DNA from: Candidatus Methylomirabilota bacterium
Lineage (GTDB): Bacteria; Methylomirabilota; Methylomirabilia; Methylomirabilales; Methylomirabilaceae
DNA length: 64,000 nucleotides
Assembly (NCBI GenBank): GCA_003104975.1
Contig: PQAM01000008.1
Location: 495,417-559,416 of the forward strand
Direction: 5' to 3'
Shown: positions 25,953 through 33,425 of the stretch, piece by piece
Numbering within the stretch: the stretch's first letter is position 1
Layout: each line of letters opens with the position of its first letter
Position numbers and translations under genes: made by a program
The notes under the pieces: model-generated
Told to the model about the DNA's origin: nothing
Database searches by the model: none
What the model saw: only the letters and a program-made list of their open reading frames with translations

Positions 25953-26834
25953 ATGGATAATGTCCAATCCGGAATCCTGGAACCGACCCCTCCGGTCGCC
26001 AGGTATCTCACCTTTTCTCTGACCGATGAGGACGAGGCTCGAAGGAGTTTGCGATTGCTCAGCAACATCGCGGACGGTCGACAGACCGTGGTCGGTCTTG
26101 GTCAGTCGCTCGTGCGCACGCTCGGAGCGACGATACCCGGTCTTTGTACCGCGCCAAGTTATGCAGGCAGCGGGTATGAGGTGCCTTCGACGCCCTATGC
26201 GTTGTGGTGTTGGCTGAGGGGAGACGACAGGGGTGAATTGGTGCACCGAACCAGGCGCATTCATGAGGTGCTGGCGCCCGCATTTCGCCTGGAGCAGGTC
26301 ATTGATGCCTTCACCTATGGGGAAGGTCGCGATCTAACCGGCTATGAAGACGGCACGGAGAACCCGAAAGGCGAGCGCGCGTCGGAGGTTGCCTTTGTCC
26401 AGGGACAGGACGAAGGACTGAATGGGTCGACGTGTGTCGCAGTCCAGCAATGGGTTCATGATCTCGATCGCTTTGAAGCCAAGTCCATCCAGGAGCAGGA
26501 TCACACGATCGGACGCCGACGGAGTGACAACGAGGAGATCGGAGACGCGCCGCCGTCCGCGCACATCAAACGAACGGCGCAGGAGAGCTTCGATCCAGAG
26601 GCGTTCGTCTTAAGGCGCTCGATGCCGTGGACCGACGGCTGCCGCGCGGGGTTGGTCTTTGTGGCCTTCGGCGCATCCTTCGACCCCTTCGACGCCCTCC
26701 TGCGGCGGATGGTCGGCGCGGAGGACGGGATCGTGGACGCCTTGTTCTCGTTCACCCGTCCGATATCCGGCGCATTTTTCTGGTGCCCGGGCATGTACGA
26801 GGGGCGATTGGACCTGCGGCTGCTTAGCGTATAA
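25953..26834 (+). CDS. DyP-type heme peroxidase
   Basis: 293 residues. The DyP signature GYEDGTENPKG (distal Asp) is at about residue 130, a likely proximal heme His in AHIKRTAQE, and a conserved Arg region in VLRRSMPW. The C-terminus LVFVAFGASFDPFDALLRRMVG fits the family. DyP enzymes oxidise dyes and phenolics with hydrogen peroxide. No signal peptide is seen. ACGGAGGTTGCC precedes the ATG. The gene follows an osmC-type gene by 48 bp. Confidence 0.9.
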   Translation: MDNVQSGILEPTPPVARYLTFSLTDEDEARRSLRLLSNIADGRQTVVGLGQSLVRTLGATIPGLCTAPSYAGSGYEVPSTPYALWCWLRGDDRGELVHRTRRIHEVLAPAFRLEQVIDAFTYGEGRDLTGYEDGTENPKGERASEVAFVQGQDEGLNGSTCVAVQQWVHDLDRFEAKSIQEQDHTIGRRRSDNEEIGDAPPSAHIKRTAQESFDPEAFVLRRSMPWTDGCRAGLVFVAFGASFDPFDALLRRMVGAEDGIVDALFSFTRPISGAFFWCPGMYEGRLDLRLLSV

Positions 26835-26876
26835 GGCGTCCCGGAAAAGCCTTACGGCATCCGGCCTGAAGGGGCA

Positions 26877-27785
26877 ATGAAGAATATCGGCGAGCACGTA
26901 CGGATCGGCACCTCGGGCTGGTCGTATCCACGAGGACCTGGGCGCTGGAACGGAATTTTTTATCCGGCGAAGTCTAAGAATGAGCTGGAACTGTACAGCC
27001 AGGTCTTCAACGCCGTAGAGGTCAACTCGACCTTTTATCGGTTGCTCGATCCCGAGACGGCGAGGGCGTGGGTGGCGATCACACCGAAGGATTTCGAGTT
27101 CGCGATCAAGGTCTGGCAGAAGTTCACCCATCCGGGTATGTTCAAGAAGGCGACCGGCGCCGAGCCGGAGGTCTCGCAGGCGGACTACGACGACTTTAAG
27201 CGGGGGATCCATCCGATTGCCGAGGAGTGCAAGCTCGCTTGCCTGCTGATCCAGTTCTCCGAATGGTTTGCCTGCACGCCTCAGCATCAGGATACGCTTT
27301 CGAGCCTTCTGCGACAGTTTCGAGACTATCCCATGGCGGTTGAACTGCGTCACGCCTCGTGGGACGAGCGTAGCGAGGAGACCAAGGCGCTGCTGGCTGC
27401 ATTTGATGCGAGCTGGGCGTACATCGACATGCCGCAGTTCAAGGAGACGATCAGGCTGGAACTGGAGCCACAGCGGTTGCTCTACCTACGCTTTCACGGT
27501 CGGAACCGTGAAAAGTGGCGGCAGCATGAGATTGCTGAAGAGCGCTACGACTACCTGTACTCGGAAGCGGAACTACAGCCGTTTGCAGAGAAGGTTCGAG
27601 AGATTGCCGCGGCCGGCGAGAGCAAGATCGTGATCTTCTTCAATAACCACGTGCGCGGCCAAGCCCCGGCGAATGCCCTGATGATGGCGCGTCAGATCGG
27701 ACTGCCGCCCACCGCGACAGTGCGGGCGGAGTTGGCCAAGGCGTTTCCCGCGATCACCGACGCCGTCAAGGCGATTACTGCCTGA
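26877..27785 (+). CDS. DUF72 family protein (YecE-like)
   Basis: 302 residues. The family opens with GTSGWSYP and shows FNAVEVNSTFYRLL, FAIKVWQKFTHPG and YLRFHGRNREKW, all typical of this TIM-barrel-like family of unknown function. The ATG at 26877 follows AGGGGC. It is convergent with the next gene, 4 bp apart. Confidence 0.9.
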   Translation: MKNIGEHVRIGTSGWSYPRGPGRWNGIFYPAKSKNELELYSQVFNAVEVNSTFYRLLDPETARAWVAITPKDFEFAIKVWQKFTHPGMFKKATGAEPEVSQADYDDFKRGIHPIAEECKLACLLIQFSEWFACTPQHQDTLSSLLRQFRDYPMAVELRHASWDERSEETKALLAAFDASWAYIDMPQFKETIRLELEPQRLLYLRFHGRNREKWRQHEIAEERYDYLYSEAELQPFAEKVREIAAAGESKIVIFFNNHVRGQAPANALMMARQIGLPPTATVRAELAKAFPAITDAVKAITA

Positions 27786-27789
27786 ACGC

Positions 27790-28107
27790 CTACCAAGGTA
27801 GATTCGGGATCTTGTGGATGGTCGAGTTGGAAACCGCGAAGGCGTGGATCTGCGGCTCGCCGTCGATGACCCCCTCGAGCGCTTGCAGCACCTGGGGATA
27901 GGTCTCGCGATGATACGCCTCCGCGCTGTCGGCTCCGTCCCAGAGGCTGATGGCGATCGCCTCATTCCGTTCGCCCGAGACGAACGAGAGGGCATCACAA
28001 AACCCTTCCTGGGATCTCAGGATCGGGAGGATCTCGCTCTGCAATGTTCGGGAAAATGCGACGGAGCTTCCAGGGCGAAGTTTGACGCAGACCTTTCTTG
28101 CAAACAT
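27790..28107 (-). CDS. Antibiotic-biosynthesis-monooxygenase-like (ABM) domain protein
   Basis: 105 residues. A ferredoxin-like dimeric alpha/beta barrel is suggested by KVCVKLRPGSSVAFSRTLQSE, ILPILRSQEGFCDALSF and ISLWDGADSAEAYHRETYPQ. The family includes small heme-degrading and quinol monooxygenases; substrate cannot be assigned. GGAGGAGT lies before the ATG on the minus strand, and a strong promoter is found about 100 bp upstream. Confidence 0.75.
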   Translation of the reverse strand: MFARKVCVKLRPGSSVAFSRTLQSEILPILRSQEGFCDALSFVSGERNEAIAISLWDGADSAEAYHRETYPQVLQALEGVIDGEPQIHAFAVSNSTIHKIPNLPW

Positions 28108-28207
28108 CTACTCCTCCAAATAAACAATGAATACGTAAAGGGATTCCAGGTGACCTGAACGATGAGGGCAACCGCGGAACTCCCGGTGGCAGGATTCCAG
28201 TCAACGG

Positions 28208-28236
28208 ATTGTATGTAAGACGATGGTGCCTGTCAA
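28208..28236 (-). promoter_or_regulatory. Sigma70 promoter of the ABM gene
   Basis: On the minus strand TTGACA (28236-28231) and TACAAT (28213-28208) are exactly 17 bp apart. The -35 begins directly after the terminator hairpin of the upstream unit. Confidence 0.75.
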
Positions 28237-28239
28237 CCA

Positions 28240-28271
28240 AAATCCCCCAACCCTGTCAGGTCGGGGGATTT
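28240..28271 (-). terminator. Intrinsic terminator of the 28332 gene
   Basis: AAATCCCCC (28240-28248) pairs perfectly with GGGGGATTT (28263-28271), with an inner CCTG/CAGG. On the minus strand the stem is followed by TTTGGTT. It lies about 60 bp past the stop of the small exported protein. Confidence 0.7.
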
Positions 28272-28331
28272 GAATAAAACGTTAGGATCGCTTTGCCGAT
28301 CTGATCGGCTACCCGGCGTTTTCAGCGTCGA

Positions 28332-28613
28332 TCAGGGACAGTTCTGCGCAGGTCGAAGCTTCGCCTTAATATGATCCCCGGCTTTGTAATCCTGAAGTGT
28401 TTCCCTTGACGCCTGGAACTCATGAGTCGTTCCATCGGTTTCACGCACGGTTAATCTGCCCTGTTCCAGGTCAACCTTCACTACCTGGCCTTCCACTTTC
28501 TCCTTCTTAACTCGCTTGTCGCAGTCGGTCGATGGGCCCTCCCCCAGCGCGGTACCGCCCCACATCACGACCCCAAGAGCTAATCCTGCCATAAGGCGCA
28601 TTCGGGTCTTCAT
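28332..28613 (-). CDS. Small exported protein, OB-like, unknown function
   Basis: 93 residues with a signal peptide (MRLMAGLALGVVMWGGTALG, cleavage near residue 24). The mature part VEGQVVKVDLEQGRLTVRETDGTTHEFQA looks like a small beta-barrel with alternating strands, as in periplasmic OB-like proteins. Two cysteines flank it. It follows a glycine-zipper lipoprotein gene by 22 bp and probably shares its transcript. Confidence 0.7.
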   Translation of the reverse strand: MKTRMRLMAGLALGVVMWGGTALGEGPSTDCDKRVKKEKVEGQVVKVDLEQGRLTVRETDGTTHEFQASRETLQDYKAGDHIKAKLRPAQNCP

Positions 28614-28635
28614 GATTAAGCCTCGATTCTCTATT

Positions 28636-28851
28636 CTACTTCGTTATGTCGTAAACGGCGCCTGCAGCCGCGCCTACGCCAGTACCGATGAGCGCGCCCT
28701 TGCCGGCCCCATAACCCGTGCCGGCGCCGATTGCGGCCCCGGCTCCCGCGCCAACTGCAGCGCCTTTAACCGTACTGCAAGCCACCGTCGTCAGAGCAAA
28801 TACCAGTAGCCCCATAGCTGCGATCATCTTCCGTATCTTCATAGTCCGCAT
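28636..28851 (-). CDS. Glycine-zipper lipoprotein
   Basis: 71 residues. A lipoprotein signal with lipobox-like TTVACS is followed by a glycine-zipper stretch (GAAVGAGAGAAIGAGTGYGAGKG) that could form a membrane-associated helix pair. Related proteins (YMGG/Gly-zipper types) sit in the outer membrane or periplasm. GGATGCGG precedes the start; AAAGGATG suggests the ribosome site. Role unknown. Confidence 0.75.
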   Translation of the reverse strand: MRTMKIRKMIAAMGLLVFALTTVACSTVKGAAVGAGAGAAIGAGTGYGAGKGALIGTGVGAAAGAVYDITK

Positions 28852-29030
28852 CCTTTCAAATCAGATGACGACCATCCAACTTCGTGCTTTGGTCCTCGGT
28901 GGCCGGCATCCAGCACTGACACGTCGCCTGTCACTGTATTGCTTCAGGCTAAATATCCTGCGATTCTTTGTCAAGACAAATGTACAGCCCCTATTGGGGT
29001 GTGCGCCCGCGCCGCGGGCGTCTAGTGTTT

Positions 29031-29120
29031 TCAACCAGGTCCTCCCTTACGGAAGACAATGAAGTACGTGAGCAGTCCAACGAGTATGAGTCCGCCGATC
29101 TGCCACAGCAGATTTTCCAT
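29031..29120 (-). CDS. 29-residue membrane peptide downstream of aconitase
   Basis: The frame begins ATG at 29120, 6 nt after AGGAG on the minus strand, and encodes a peptide starting MENLLWQIGG with a single hydrophobic helix and ending FRKGGPG. It starts 9 bp past the aconitase stop, so it is likely in the same transcript. The good ribosome site, transmembrane composition and charged end support a real small gene. No homologue is known to me. Confidence 0.6.
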   Translation of the reverse strand: MENLLWQIGGLILVGLLTYFIVFRKGGPG

Positions 29121-29129
29121 GTTGTACTC

Positions 29130-31058
29130 CTAGGCTGTTGTCTTGATGGTGTAGTTGAGCATCCCGCCGGCGAGGACGATCTCTATCTCCCGAGGGGTGA
29201 GATCGTGCCTCACCACAACGTCGGTCCCCTTGGTGACATTCTTCACGATAATCTGCTGTCCGCCTCGGATCTGCTGCGTGAGCTGCTCGATCCGCAGGGC
29301 ATTCCCTTGATCGACTGCGTCATACGCGCTGTCGTCCGCAAAGATCAGCGGCAGGATTCCGAAGTTGATCAGATTGGCCCGGTGTATGCGGGCGAACGAC
29401 TTGACGATGGCCCCTTTTAGGCCAAGGTACATCGGCGCCAGGGCGGCGTGCTCCCGGCTGGAGCCTTGGCCGTAGTTGCTGCCGCCGACCACAAAGCCGC
29501 CGTCCTTCTCTTTGGCCCGCGTGGCAAACTCCGGATCGACCCGACTGAAGGCATACTCTGAGATGGCCGGGATGTTGCTGCGGAGCGGCAGGATCTTGGA
29601 GCCGGCCGGCAGGATATGATCGGTGGTGATGTTGTCGCCCATCTTCAGGAGGACCTCCCCCTCGATGGTGGACGGCAGTTCACCTCGGATGGGGACCGGT
29701 TTGATGTTGGGGCCCCGTATAATCTCGACCTGTTCCGGGTAGGGCGAGGGCGGGACGATCAGGTTGTCATCAAGGATAAACTGCTCCGGCAGGCTGATCG
29801 ACACCGGCTGACCGATGCGTCGCGGGTGAACGATTTCGCCGGCCAGGGCGGAGGCCGCGCAGACCTCCGGGCTGGACAGATAGACCTTGTCGTTTGGCGC
29901 GCCGCTCCTGCCCTCGAAGTTCCGGTTGAAGCTTCGCAGCGACGCGGTCCCGCTGGCCGGCGTCTGGCCCATCCCGATGCACGGGCCGCAGGCCGATTCC
30001 AGGATCCGCCCACCCGCCGCGATCAGATCGGCCAGGGCCCCATTGGCAGCGATCATGGTGTAGACCTGTTTGGAGCCGGGCGTGACCGTAAAGCTGATGT
30101 CCGGGTGGACGGTTTTGCCCTTCAGCATTGTCGCGACGGTCATCAGGTCGCGGAACGAGGAGTTGGTGCAGCTTCCCACGCAGACCTGCGAGATCTTGGT
30201 TCCCTCAACCTCCGAGACCGGGCAGACTTCGTCGGGGCTCGACGGCCGGGCAACCATCGGCTCCAGCCGATCCAGGTCGATCTCCAGTATCTCATCGTAG
30301 ACGGCATCGGGATCGGGAGCTGCGGGTACCCAGCTACCTTCACGACCCTGCGCCGCAAGATAGCGGCGGGTCTGCTCGTCACTGGGAAAGATAGAGGTTG
30401 TTGCGCCCAGCTCGGCCCCCATGTTGGTGATGGTAGCCCGCTCCGGCACGGTCAGGTCGGCGACACCCTCCCCGCCGTACTCCAGGATCTTCCCTACGCC
30501 CCCTTTCACGGTGAGCCGCCGCAACACCTCCAGGATGATGTCCTTAGCCGCGACCCAGGGGCCTAACCGACCGTTCAGTCTGACCAGCGTTACCTTCGGC
30601 ATCGGGAGGTAGAAGGGGCCGCCCCCCATGGCCACAGCGACGTCCAGACCGCCCGCTCCGATGGCGATCATCCCGACGCCGCCGCAGGTCGGGGTATGGC
30701 TGTCGGAACCGAGCAGGGTCTGACCCGGCGCGCTGAACCGCTCCAGGTGGACCTGGTGGCAGATGCCGTTCCCTGGCCGCGAAAAGTAAATGCCGTATCT
30801 TGCGGCGACGCTCTGCAGGAATCGATGGTCGTCGGCGTTCTCGAAGCCGGTCTGTAGCATGTTGTGGTCGACATAGCTGACCGACAGCTTCGTCTTGACC
30901 CTCGGGATGCCCATCGCCTCGAACTGCAGATAGGCCATCGTCCCGGTCGCATCCTGCGTCAGGGTCTGGTCGATCCGGATCGCGACCTCTGTGCCCGGAA
31001 TCAGCTCCCCGGCGATCCGGTGGGCCTCAAAAATCTTCTGGACAAGATTTTGCCTCAT
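29130..31058 (-). CDS. acn: Aconitate hydratase
   Basis: Isomerises citrate and isocitrate in the TCA cycle through a [4Fe-4S] cluster. Cluster cysteines are in CVGSCTNS and SACGPCIGMGQT; GSDSHTPTCGGVGM is the first conserved block. The swivel domain contains GSNYGQGSSREHAA. At 642 residues it belongs to the shorter group related to homoaconitase and isopropylmalate dehydratase, not the ~890-residue AcnA. It is transcribed alone with a small membrane peptide. Confidence 0.93.
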   Translation of the reverse strand: MRQNLVQKIFEAHRIAGELIPGTEVAIRIDQTLTQDATGTMAYLQFEAMGIPRVKTKLSVSYVDHNMLQTGFENADDHRFLQSVAARYGIYFSRPGNGICHQVHLERFSAPGQTLLGSDSHTPTCGGVGMIAIGAGGLDVAVAMGGGPFYLPMPKVTLVRLNGRLGPWVAAKDIILEVLRRLTVKGGVGKILEYGGEGVADLTVPERATITNMGAELGATTSIFPSDEQTRRYLAAQGREGSWVPAAPDPDAVYDEILEIDLDRLEPMVARPSSPDEVCPVSEVEGTKISQVCVGSCTNSSFRDLMTVATMLKGKTVHPDISFTVTPGSKQVYTMIAANGALADLIAAGGRILESACGPCIGMGQTPASGTASLRSFNRNFEGRSGAPNDKVYLSSPEVCAASALAGEIVHPRRIGQPVSISLPEQFILDDNLIVPPSPYPEQVEIIRGPNIKPVPIRGELPSTIEGEVLLKMGDNITTDHILPAGSKILPLRSNIPAISEYAFSRVDPEFATRAKEKDGGFVVGGSNYGQGSSREHAALAPMYLGLKGAIVKSFARIHRANLINFGILPLIFADDSAYDAVDQGNALRIEQLTQQIRGGQQIIVKNVTKGTDVVVRHDLTPREIEIVLAGGMLNYTIKTTA

Positions 31059-31077
31059 CGTTCATCCTCTCAAAAGT

Positions 31078-31106
31078 ATCCTAGTGAAAAGCGACAACCT
31101 CGTCAA
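31078..31106 (-). promoter_or_regulatory. Promoter of acn
   Basis: On the minus strand TTGACG (31106-31101) and TAGGAT (31083-31078) are spaced by 17 bp, ending about 20 bp before the ATG; AGAGGATG lies between. Confidence 0.6.
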
Positions 31107-31158
31107 CGTAAAAAGGGTCAGGAATGGCGACGACTTGTCCCGGATGTATATGAGTTGC

Positions 31159-31187
31159 TTGACATATCGTGTAAGAATTCCTACCTT
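31159..31187 (+). promoter_or_regulatory. Promoter of the abrB-type gene, probably giving a leaderless mRNA
   Basis: TTGACA (31159-31164) and TACCTT (31182-31187) have a 17-bp spacer. The ATG at 31194 is 6 bp past the -10, where transcription should begin, and no ribosome site exists between. Confidence 0.55.
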
Positions 31188-31193
31188 AAACGT

Positions 31194-31424
31194 ATGAAAA
31201 CTATTGTGTCGGAAAAAGGGCAGGTAACCATCCCGAAACCGCTGCGGGACCGCTTGGGCATCCGGCCGGGCCAGGTACTGGAATTGTGGGAGGAAAAGGG
31301 GCGTCTCACAGCCGTGAAGGTGAGTTTGGAGGATCCGGTTTCGAGTGTCTACGGGATCCTCAAGTTAGACCGGTCAACGGATGATCTGATGCGGACCCTG
31401 CGTGGTCCGGCCGACCCACAGTGA
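31194..31424 (+). CDS. AbrB/MazE-family antitoxin-like protein
   Basis: 76 residues. The swapped-hairpin DNA-binding fold is evident in MKTIVSEKGQVTIPKPLRDRLGIRPGQ followed by VLELWEEKG. The C-terminal part (SVYGILKLDRSTDDLMRTLRG) is the sort of tail that binds a PIN toxin. The stop overlaps a GTG that opens a PIN-like frame broken after 17 codons, so the antitoxin appears orphaned. Confidence 0.85.
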   Translation: MKTIVSEKGQVTIPKPLRDRLGIRPGQVLELWEEKGRLTAVKVSLEDPVSSVYGILKLDRSTDDLMRTLRGPADPQ

Positions 31425-31474
31425 TCACAGTGGTCGATACCAACGTCCTCCTCCTCGACCCGACTAAGTCATAG
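31421..31474 (+). pseudogene. Remnant of a PIN-domain (VapC) toxin
   Basis: GTG at 31421 overlaps the antitoxin stop (GTGA) and encodes a start reading ITVVDTNVLLLDP, the classic first strand and Asp of a PIN domain. A TAG stops it after 17 codons. Nothing PIN-like follows; the DNA runs into a MITE-like element and a dksA fragment. The toxin is deleted. Confidence 0.75.
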
Positions 31475-31577
31475 GGCAAGTGCGTGTTTTTGGGCGGTTC
31501 GTTGTGCGATTCTTAAGCGGTCCACTTTCTGGTCTTAGCCGAGCCCGCGTCAGCGAATCTGTACCTCCTTACGGCCA

Positions 31578-31709
31578 TTAGTGTTACTTGCAATAATACC
31601 CGCAACGTCATTCCCGCAGTCCTTAAGCGGGAATCCATTGATTTGACTGGATACCGGCTTTCGCCGGTGTGACGATTTGTACGCGCTAACTTTCGCAACT
31701 AAGTACTAG
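31578..31709. mobile_element. 132-bp MITE-like element, copy 2
   Basis: It matches copy 1 (12974-13105) through the core CGTCATTCCCGCAGTC...TAAGCGGGAATCCATTG and the right end GCGCTAACTTTCGCAA...AGTACTAG. The right terminal repeat is intact; the left is diverged (TTAGTGTTACTTGCAA). It ends exactly where a dksA-tail fragment begins. Confidence 0.6.
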
Positions 31710-31710
31710 C

Positions 31711-31775
31711 TGCGTCCCTGCTCCCACTCCTCTTGACAGGGGGCGCAGCGCTGGGCGAAGGGTAGGGCCTGCAGG
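31711..31775 (-). pseudogene. dksA-type 3' end fragment 1
   Basis: On the minus strand it reads LQALPFAQRCAPCQEEWE, nearly identical to the C-terminus of the intact gene at 41444-41836. The similarity ends abruptly at the MITE-like element. The rest of 31776-31889 is a degraded continuation and the leader of the next gene. Confidence 0.75.
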
Positions 31776-31889
31776 CGCGACCGCGGGTGGCCGCAGGGTC
31801 GCTGCCATGCGCTGCTTTTCGTGAATCGCGGCTGACTTTAGAACTTATTTGGGATACAATGCACCTCAATGTAGAAGGAGGTGTCGGTT

Positions 31890-32078
31890 ATGGCTGTGAG
31901 CGGAACTAAAAAGATCAATCCCGATGACTTTATCCTTGCTGTCCTATCTCCTGAAGATAGGCTTGATGCGGCCTTCAAGATTGCAGAGGAAGCATTCAAG
32001 AACACCAAGCTGACGATGAAGGACATTGACAACGCCGTAAGGTCGGTAAGGAGAAAGGCTTACGAAAAGAAGAGATAG
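31890..32078 (+). CDS. Small antitoxin-like protein upstream of a PIN gene
   Basis: 62 residues. ATG 31890 follows AAGGAGGT with 7-nt spacing. The protein is helical and charged (SPEDRLDAAFKIAEEAFKNTKLTMKDIDNAVRSVRRK). It has no named domain that I recognise. Its place directly before a PIN-domain gene suggests an antitoxin; this is inference from context. Confidence 0.6.
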   Translation: MAVSGTKKINPDDFILAVLSPEDRLDAAFKIAEEAFKNTKLTMKDIDNAVRSVRRKAYEKKR

Positions 32079-32079
32079 G

Positions 32080-32481
32080 GTCGTCATCGATACTGCCGTC
32101 CTTATCTCGGCCTTCGCCTTCGGCGGTGCTCCTGCTAAGGCGGTAAGAAAGGCGTTCAGAACAGCAGATATTTACGTCTCGCCGGCACTTCTTCAAGAAT
32201 ATCGGGAGACGCCGGTCAAGCTCGAAGAGCAGAGGAAGATCACTCACCCGCAGATGCAAGCGCTCATTGCGGGCATTGCTGCCGTTGTATCCCATGCCAA
32301 GATCGTCTATCCCACGGAAAGATTCTCGCTCTGCCGAGACCCCGAAGATGACATGATCCTTGAATGTTGTCATGCCGCACTGGCCACGCTATTGATTACC
32401 GGGGACAAGGACCTGCTCGACATCGCCGACTTGCCTTTCGCGCTTCGGCCAATGACGCCGCAGGAATTCATCGAGAATTGA
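32080..32481 (+). CDS. PIN-domain toxin-like gene lacking a normal start codon
   Basis: The frame reads VVIDTAVLISAFAFGGAPAK, a PIN_3-type first half, continues through YVSPALLQEYRETPVKLE and ends with the metal-site region CRDPEDDMILECCHAA and LLITGDKDLLDI. The open frame begins at 32050 after a TAA, yet no ATG, GTG or TTG occurs before a Met at 32254, which would remove the first catalytic Asp. The usual Asn of DTN is Ala. It is either started from a rare codon or inactive. Confidence 0.6.
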   Translation, partial: VVIDTAVLISAFAFGGAPAKAVRKAFRTADIYVSPALLQEYRETPVKLEEQRKITHPQMQALIAGIAAVVSHAKIVYPTERFSLCRDPEDDMILECCHAALATLLITGDKDLLDIADLPFALRPMTPQEFIEN

Positions 32482-32525
32482 GACCCGCACATTGGTGGAG
32501 CCGTGTTATCAGGTACGTCTCCGCC

Positions 32526-32622
32526 TTATTGCGTGTCCGCTTCCCACTCCCCCTGGCAGGGGGCGCAGTGTTGGGCGAAAGGGAGGGCCTGCAGGCGAGG
32601 TAGCAGGATCTCCTCGCCGCAG
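32526..32622 (-). pseudogene. dksA-type 3' end fragment 2
   Basis: The minus strand reads GEEILLPRLQALPFAQHCAPCQGEWEADTQ-stop, the last 30 residues of the dksA-type gene. The first zinc-finger pair and the rest of the gene are absent. It is the distal part of repeat cassette A. Confidence 0.8.
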
Positions 32623-32639
32623 CCGAGCCATCGGCTCGG
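32623..32639. repeat. 17-bp perfect palindromic hairpin at the cassette junction
   Basis: CCGAGCC-ATC-GGCTCGG lies immediately after the stop of the 88-residue gene and immediately before the dksA tail. It is also perfect at 40786-40802 and degraded in cassette B. Confidence 0.8.
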
Positions 32640-32906
32640 TTACACCTTAGCGGGTTGGACGTGTACGCTTGCCCGATAGCCAAGGCGACCCAGCATCTCG
32701 ACAGCGTCCTCCCAGGTTAGACCAAATGCCGTCACATCTGCAAGGCCGAGCCTGGCGACCACATCGCGAATGACCTCGATATCTGCCTCGTCGAACTCGC
32801 CTTCATTGAAGGCATCATGGGCCCAGGATACGACCTGCCCCAGCCTCTTTTTTCCCTCGAGGTAGGCTGCAAGTTGCTCTGCCACTGTGTCCTTGGTAAT
32901 CAGCAT
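32640..32906 (-). CDS. Uncharacterised 88-residue protein (cassette A)
   Basis: Acidic, helical protein (LITKDTVAEQLAAYLEGKK, VVSWAHDAFNEGEFDEADIE) ending LGYRASVHVQPAKV. It lies 4 bp after an 84-residue gene and the pair is duplicated at 36948-37506, with a third remnant at 40803-40860. Such a small co-transcribed acidic/basic pair resembles a toxin-antitoxin module, but no known family is recognised. The region AGGGATAGGAAG precedes the ATG. Confidence 0.7.
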   Translation of the reverse strand: MLITKDTVAEQLAAYLEGKKRLGQVVSWAHDAFNEGEFDEADIEVIRDVVARLGLADVTAFGLTWEDAVEMLGRLGYRASVHVQPAKV

Positions 32907-32910
32907 CTTC

Positions 32911-33165
32911 CTATCCCTCTAACCGCTCATGGCCGGCATCCACAGGGTACTTGACATGTTGCTCGACAAGCACGCCTCGCTCATTATAAATCTCTTGCCA
33001 GAAACGCGTCGTATTTTCTTCGGCGTCAACTTCTTTGAAATATCGAGCGGTCCAGCCTTGACGGCCTACCACTTCGTACCAGTAGCGGCGTCCACCGTCT
33101 GGGAGCTCTTTCCAGGCGCCAAACTTCTGCTCATTCGATCTCCGTTTCCGTTCGTCTAGCGCCAT
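32911..33165 (-). CDS. Uncharacterised 84-residue protein (cassette A)
   Basis: Aromatic, charged protein with KFGAWKELPDGGRRYWYEV and GWTARYFKEVDAEENTTRFW, likely a small beta-rich fold. Compared with the cassette B copy, the upstream GTG start has become GCA, so translation must begin 11 codons later at the internal ATG. It is the first gene of a two-gene unit with the 88-residue protein. Function unknown. Confidence 0.65.
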   Translation of the reverse strand: MALDERKRRSNEQKFGAWKELPDGGRRYWYEVVGRQGWTARYFKEVDAEENTTRFWQEIYNERGVLVEQHVKYPVDAGHERLEG

Positions 33166-33425
33166 GAGAGCCGCCCGGAAGTCAAACTCTGCTGGTGCGA
33201 TTGAAGATTCCTCATATCTACTCGGGTTATTCTAGACTGATCGAACAGCTCTCGTCTAGGAATTTTGGATCGCCCTGTCCAACCAGAATCAATGCGGCGC
33301 GCACCGGCGGCGTACGTATGGGCACAAAAACTGCGACACCCAGCAAAATTCCTTCCGCCCTCACTTTATCAACTCACTCTCATTGACAAATGGAACCCTT
33401 TAGAATAGCTTGTCCCCATTAACTT

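Larger units (their letters stand above)
32526..33316. repeat. Direct repeat cassette A (~0.79 kb), left of the restriction-modification pair
   Basis: About nine bases in ten match 36834-37620 in the same orientation. On the minus strand it contains, in order, an upstream stretch with CTAGACGAGAGCTGTTCGATC, an 84-residue gene, an 88-residue gene, a CCGAGCC/GGCTCGG hairpin and a dksA tail. The similarity ends near GCGTAC on the right. Confidence 0.85.

Noticed and set aside
29616..30566. 316-codon plus-strand open frame opposite acn
   Set aside because: Antisense shadow; the aconitase motifs on the minus strand are decisive.
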